A stretch of 64,000 nt of DNA, taken from the NCBI RefSeq assembly GCF_028649455.1, contig NZ_JAQSIO010000002.1, positions 682,001 to 746,000 of the forward strand, read 5' to 3'. Position 1 is the first letter of the stretch, and each line of letters opens with the position of its first letter. The notes below the pieces were generated by a model. The model saw nothing but the letters and a program-made list of their open reading frames with translations, had not been told where the DNA came from and did not search any database. Shown here piece after piece: positions 63,361 to 64,000 of the stretch. The stretch is from Curvibacter microcysteis (GTDB taxonomy: Bacteria; Pseudomonadota; Gammaproteobacteria; Burkholderiales; Burkholderiaceae_C). The translations under genes were made by a program, and so were the position numbers.

Positions 63361-63563
63361 GAATAGTGCGGGCTGTGTCGGGCTGGCAGGGCCAGCCTGG
63401 GCGGCGTAGGCCATGAGTTGGGACAGATTTTTGACCAAATCAGGGCTGTGACAAGACACAGCCCCTTGGCTCATGGCATGCTAATGGTTTCGGCGCTATT
63501 CCGTTCATCGGAATCGCACACCGGCCATGCTGCCGGGCCGGCCAGGACTCCCGATCTCACACC

Positions 63564-64000
63564 ATGTTGAAACTCATCACCGCCGAGCAACTGCAGCTGG
63601 GCATGTACCTGCATAAATTTGGTGGGTCCTGGTTGAAGCACCCCTTTTGGCGCTCGGCTTTTCTGCTGGAGGACGTCAAAGACCTCAACGCCATTGTGGC
63701 CAGCGGCATCAACGAGATTTGGATTGACATCTCCAAAGGCTGTGATGTCGCACAAGCCGCACAGGCGGGTCAACCCGCCCCAGAGGCCGTGCCAGAAGCA
63801 CCCGCCGTGTTGGTGCCCAAGCGCGTGCCGCCCGCACCCACCAGCATGGGGCAGGAGTTGGTGCACGCCAAAAAGATCCTTTTGCAAAGCCGCGATGCGG
63901 TGACCAGCCTGTTCAACGACGTGCGCATGGGCAAGGCCATTGACGTCAATGGCGCCGCCCCCTTGGTGGAAGAAGTCACCTCTTCGGTGATCCGCAATCC
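63564..64000 (+). CDS. HD-GYP-type phosphodiesterase N-terminus (DUF3391), cut by window end
   Basis: At least 145 residues. The start LITAEQLQLGMYLHKFGGSWLKHPFW and the LLEDVKDLNAIVASGINEIWID segment are characteristic of the DUF3391 domain that precedes HD-GYP c-di-GMP phosphodiesterases. A Pro/Ala linker and a helix leading to the HD domain follow; the catalytic part lies beyond base 64000. Confidence 0.78.
   Translation, partial: MLKLITAEQLQLGMYLHKFGGSWLKHPFWRSAFLLEDVKDLNAIVASGINEIWIDISKGCDVAQAAQAGQPAPEAVPEAPAVLVPKRVPPAPTSMGQELVHAKKILLQSRDAVTSLFNDVRMGKAIDVNGAAPLVEEVTSSVIRN

Overview
The window is about 64 kb of GC-rich DNA (roughly two thirds G+C by eye). It reads as the chromosome of a betaproteobacterium, most likely Burkholderiales close to Comamonadaceae. 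Supporting features are a PHA granule phasin, a DUF1631 protein, an orphan Bug/TctC-type binding protein, a Liv-type transporter beside an aromatic dioxygenase, an IPTL-CTERM-like protein, a TAXI protein with an extra membrane helix, and strong GC3 bias that produces long antisense shadow ORFs. No tRNA, rRNA, IS element, phage gene or CRISPR array was seen.

Layout. 1-1.2 kb: 3-oxoacid CoA-transferase A (partial) and B. 1.4-7.6 kb: a surface protein with an IPTL-CTERM-like tail, a potassium unit (kup, kdpE, short kdpD), a MocA-like nucleotidyltransferase and ChaC. 7.7-11 kb: a very large cyclase/AAA/TPR protein. 11.2-20.1 kb: a nitrogen-heterocycle cluster made of a deaminase, a RutR-like TetR regulator, a flavodoxin-fold reductase, a cytosine-deaminase-like amidohydrolase, an atypical RidA-fold protein, a creatininase, an NMT1-type ABC transporter and an FAD-linked oxidase. 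20.2-21.9 kb: a Fur-box PepSY protein and phasin. 22-30 kb: livKHMGF joined to a Rieske dioxygenase (alpha, beta, ferredoxin, no reductase) with an AraC regulator. 30.2-32.7 kb: edd-eda. 32.8-34.4 kb: gloA and a PaaI thioesterase/MarR divergent pair. 34.5-47.2 kb: a sugar-acid cluster (SDR, dgoA, dgoK, IlvD/Edd dehydratase, Bug protein, 2-hydroxyacid dehydrogenase, GntR regulator, sugar ABC transporter, idonate-type dehydrogenase). 47.3-56.8 kb: cupin, RhlE, EttA, DUF1631 protein, TAXI protein, P1 peptidase. 56.9-63.1 kb: a metal island (multicopper oxidase, TolC-like lipoprotein, Cys/His-rich small protein, CadA-type ATPase, CadR-type MerR regulator). 63.1-64 kb: a small hypothetical and the start of an HD-GYP protein.

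The most interesting part is the 11.2-20.1 kb cluster. Two near-perfect sigma-54 (-24/-12) promoters precede its catabolic operon (12489-12504) and its transporter operon (15906-15921). A RutR-type operator (12511-12526) sits on the predicted start site of the first, just after a RutR-like gene. This points to nitrogen-limited, substrate-induced scavenging of a pyrimidine- or creatinine-like ring by an enzyme set that matches neither the Rut nor the reductive Pyd pathway. Other cis signals found by reading are a shared tandem repeat before kup and kdpD, a Fur box, two palindromes around the phasin promoter, a HexR-like box before edd, a MarR dyad, a motif shared by the two GntR-cluster promoters, and a CadR-type promoter with a 19-bp spacer.
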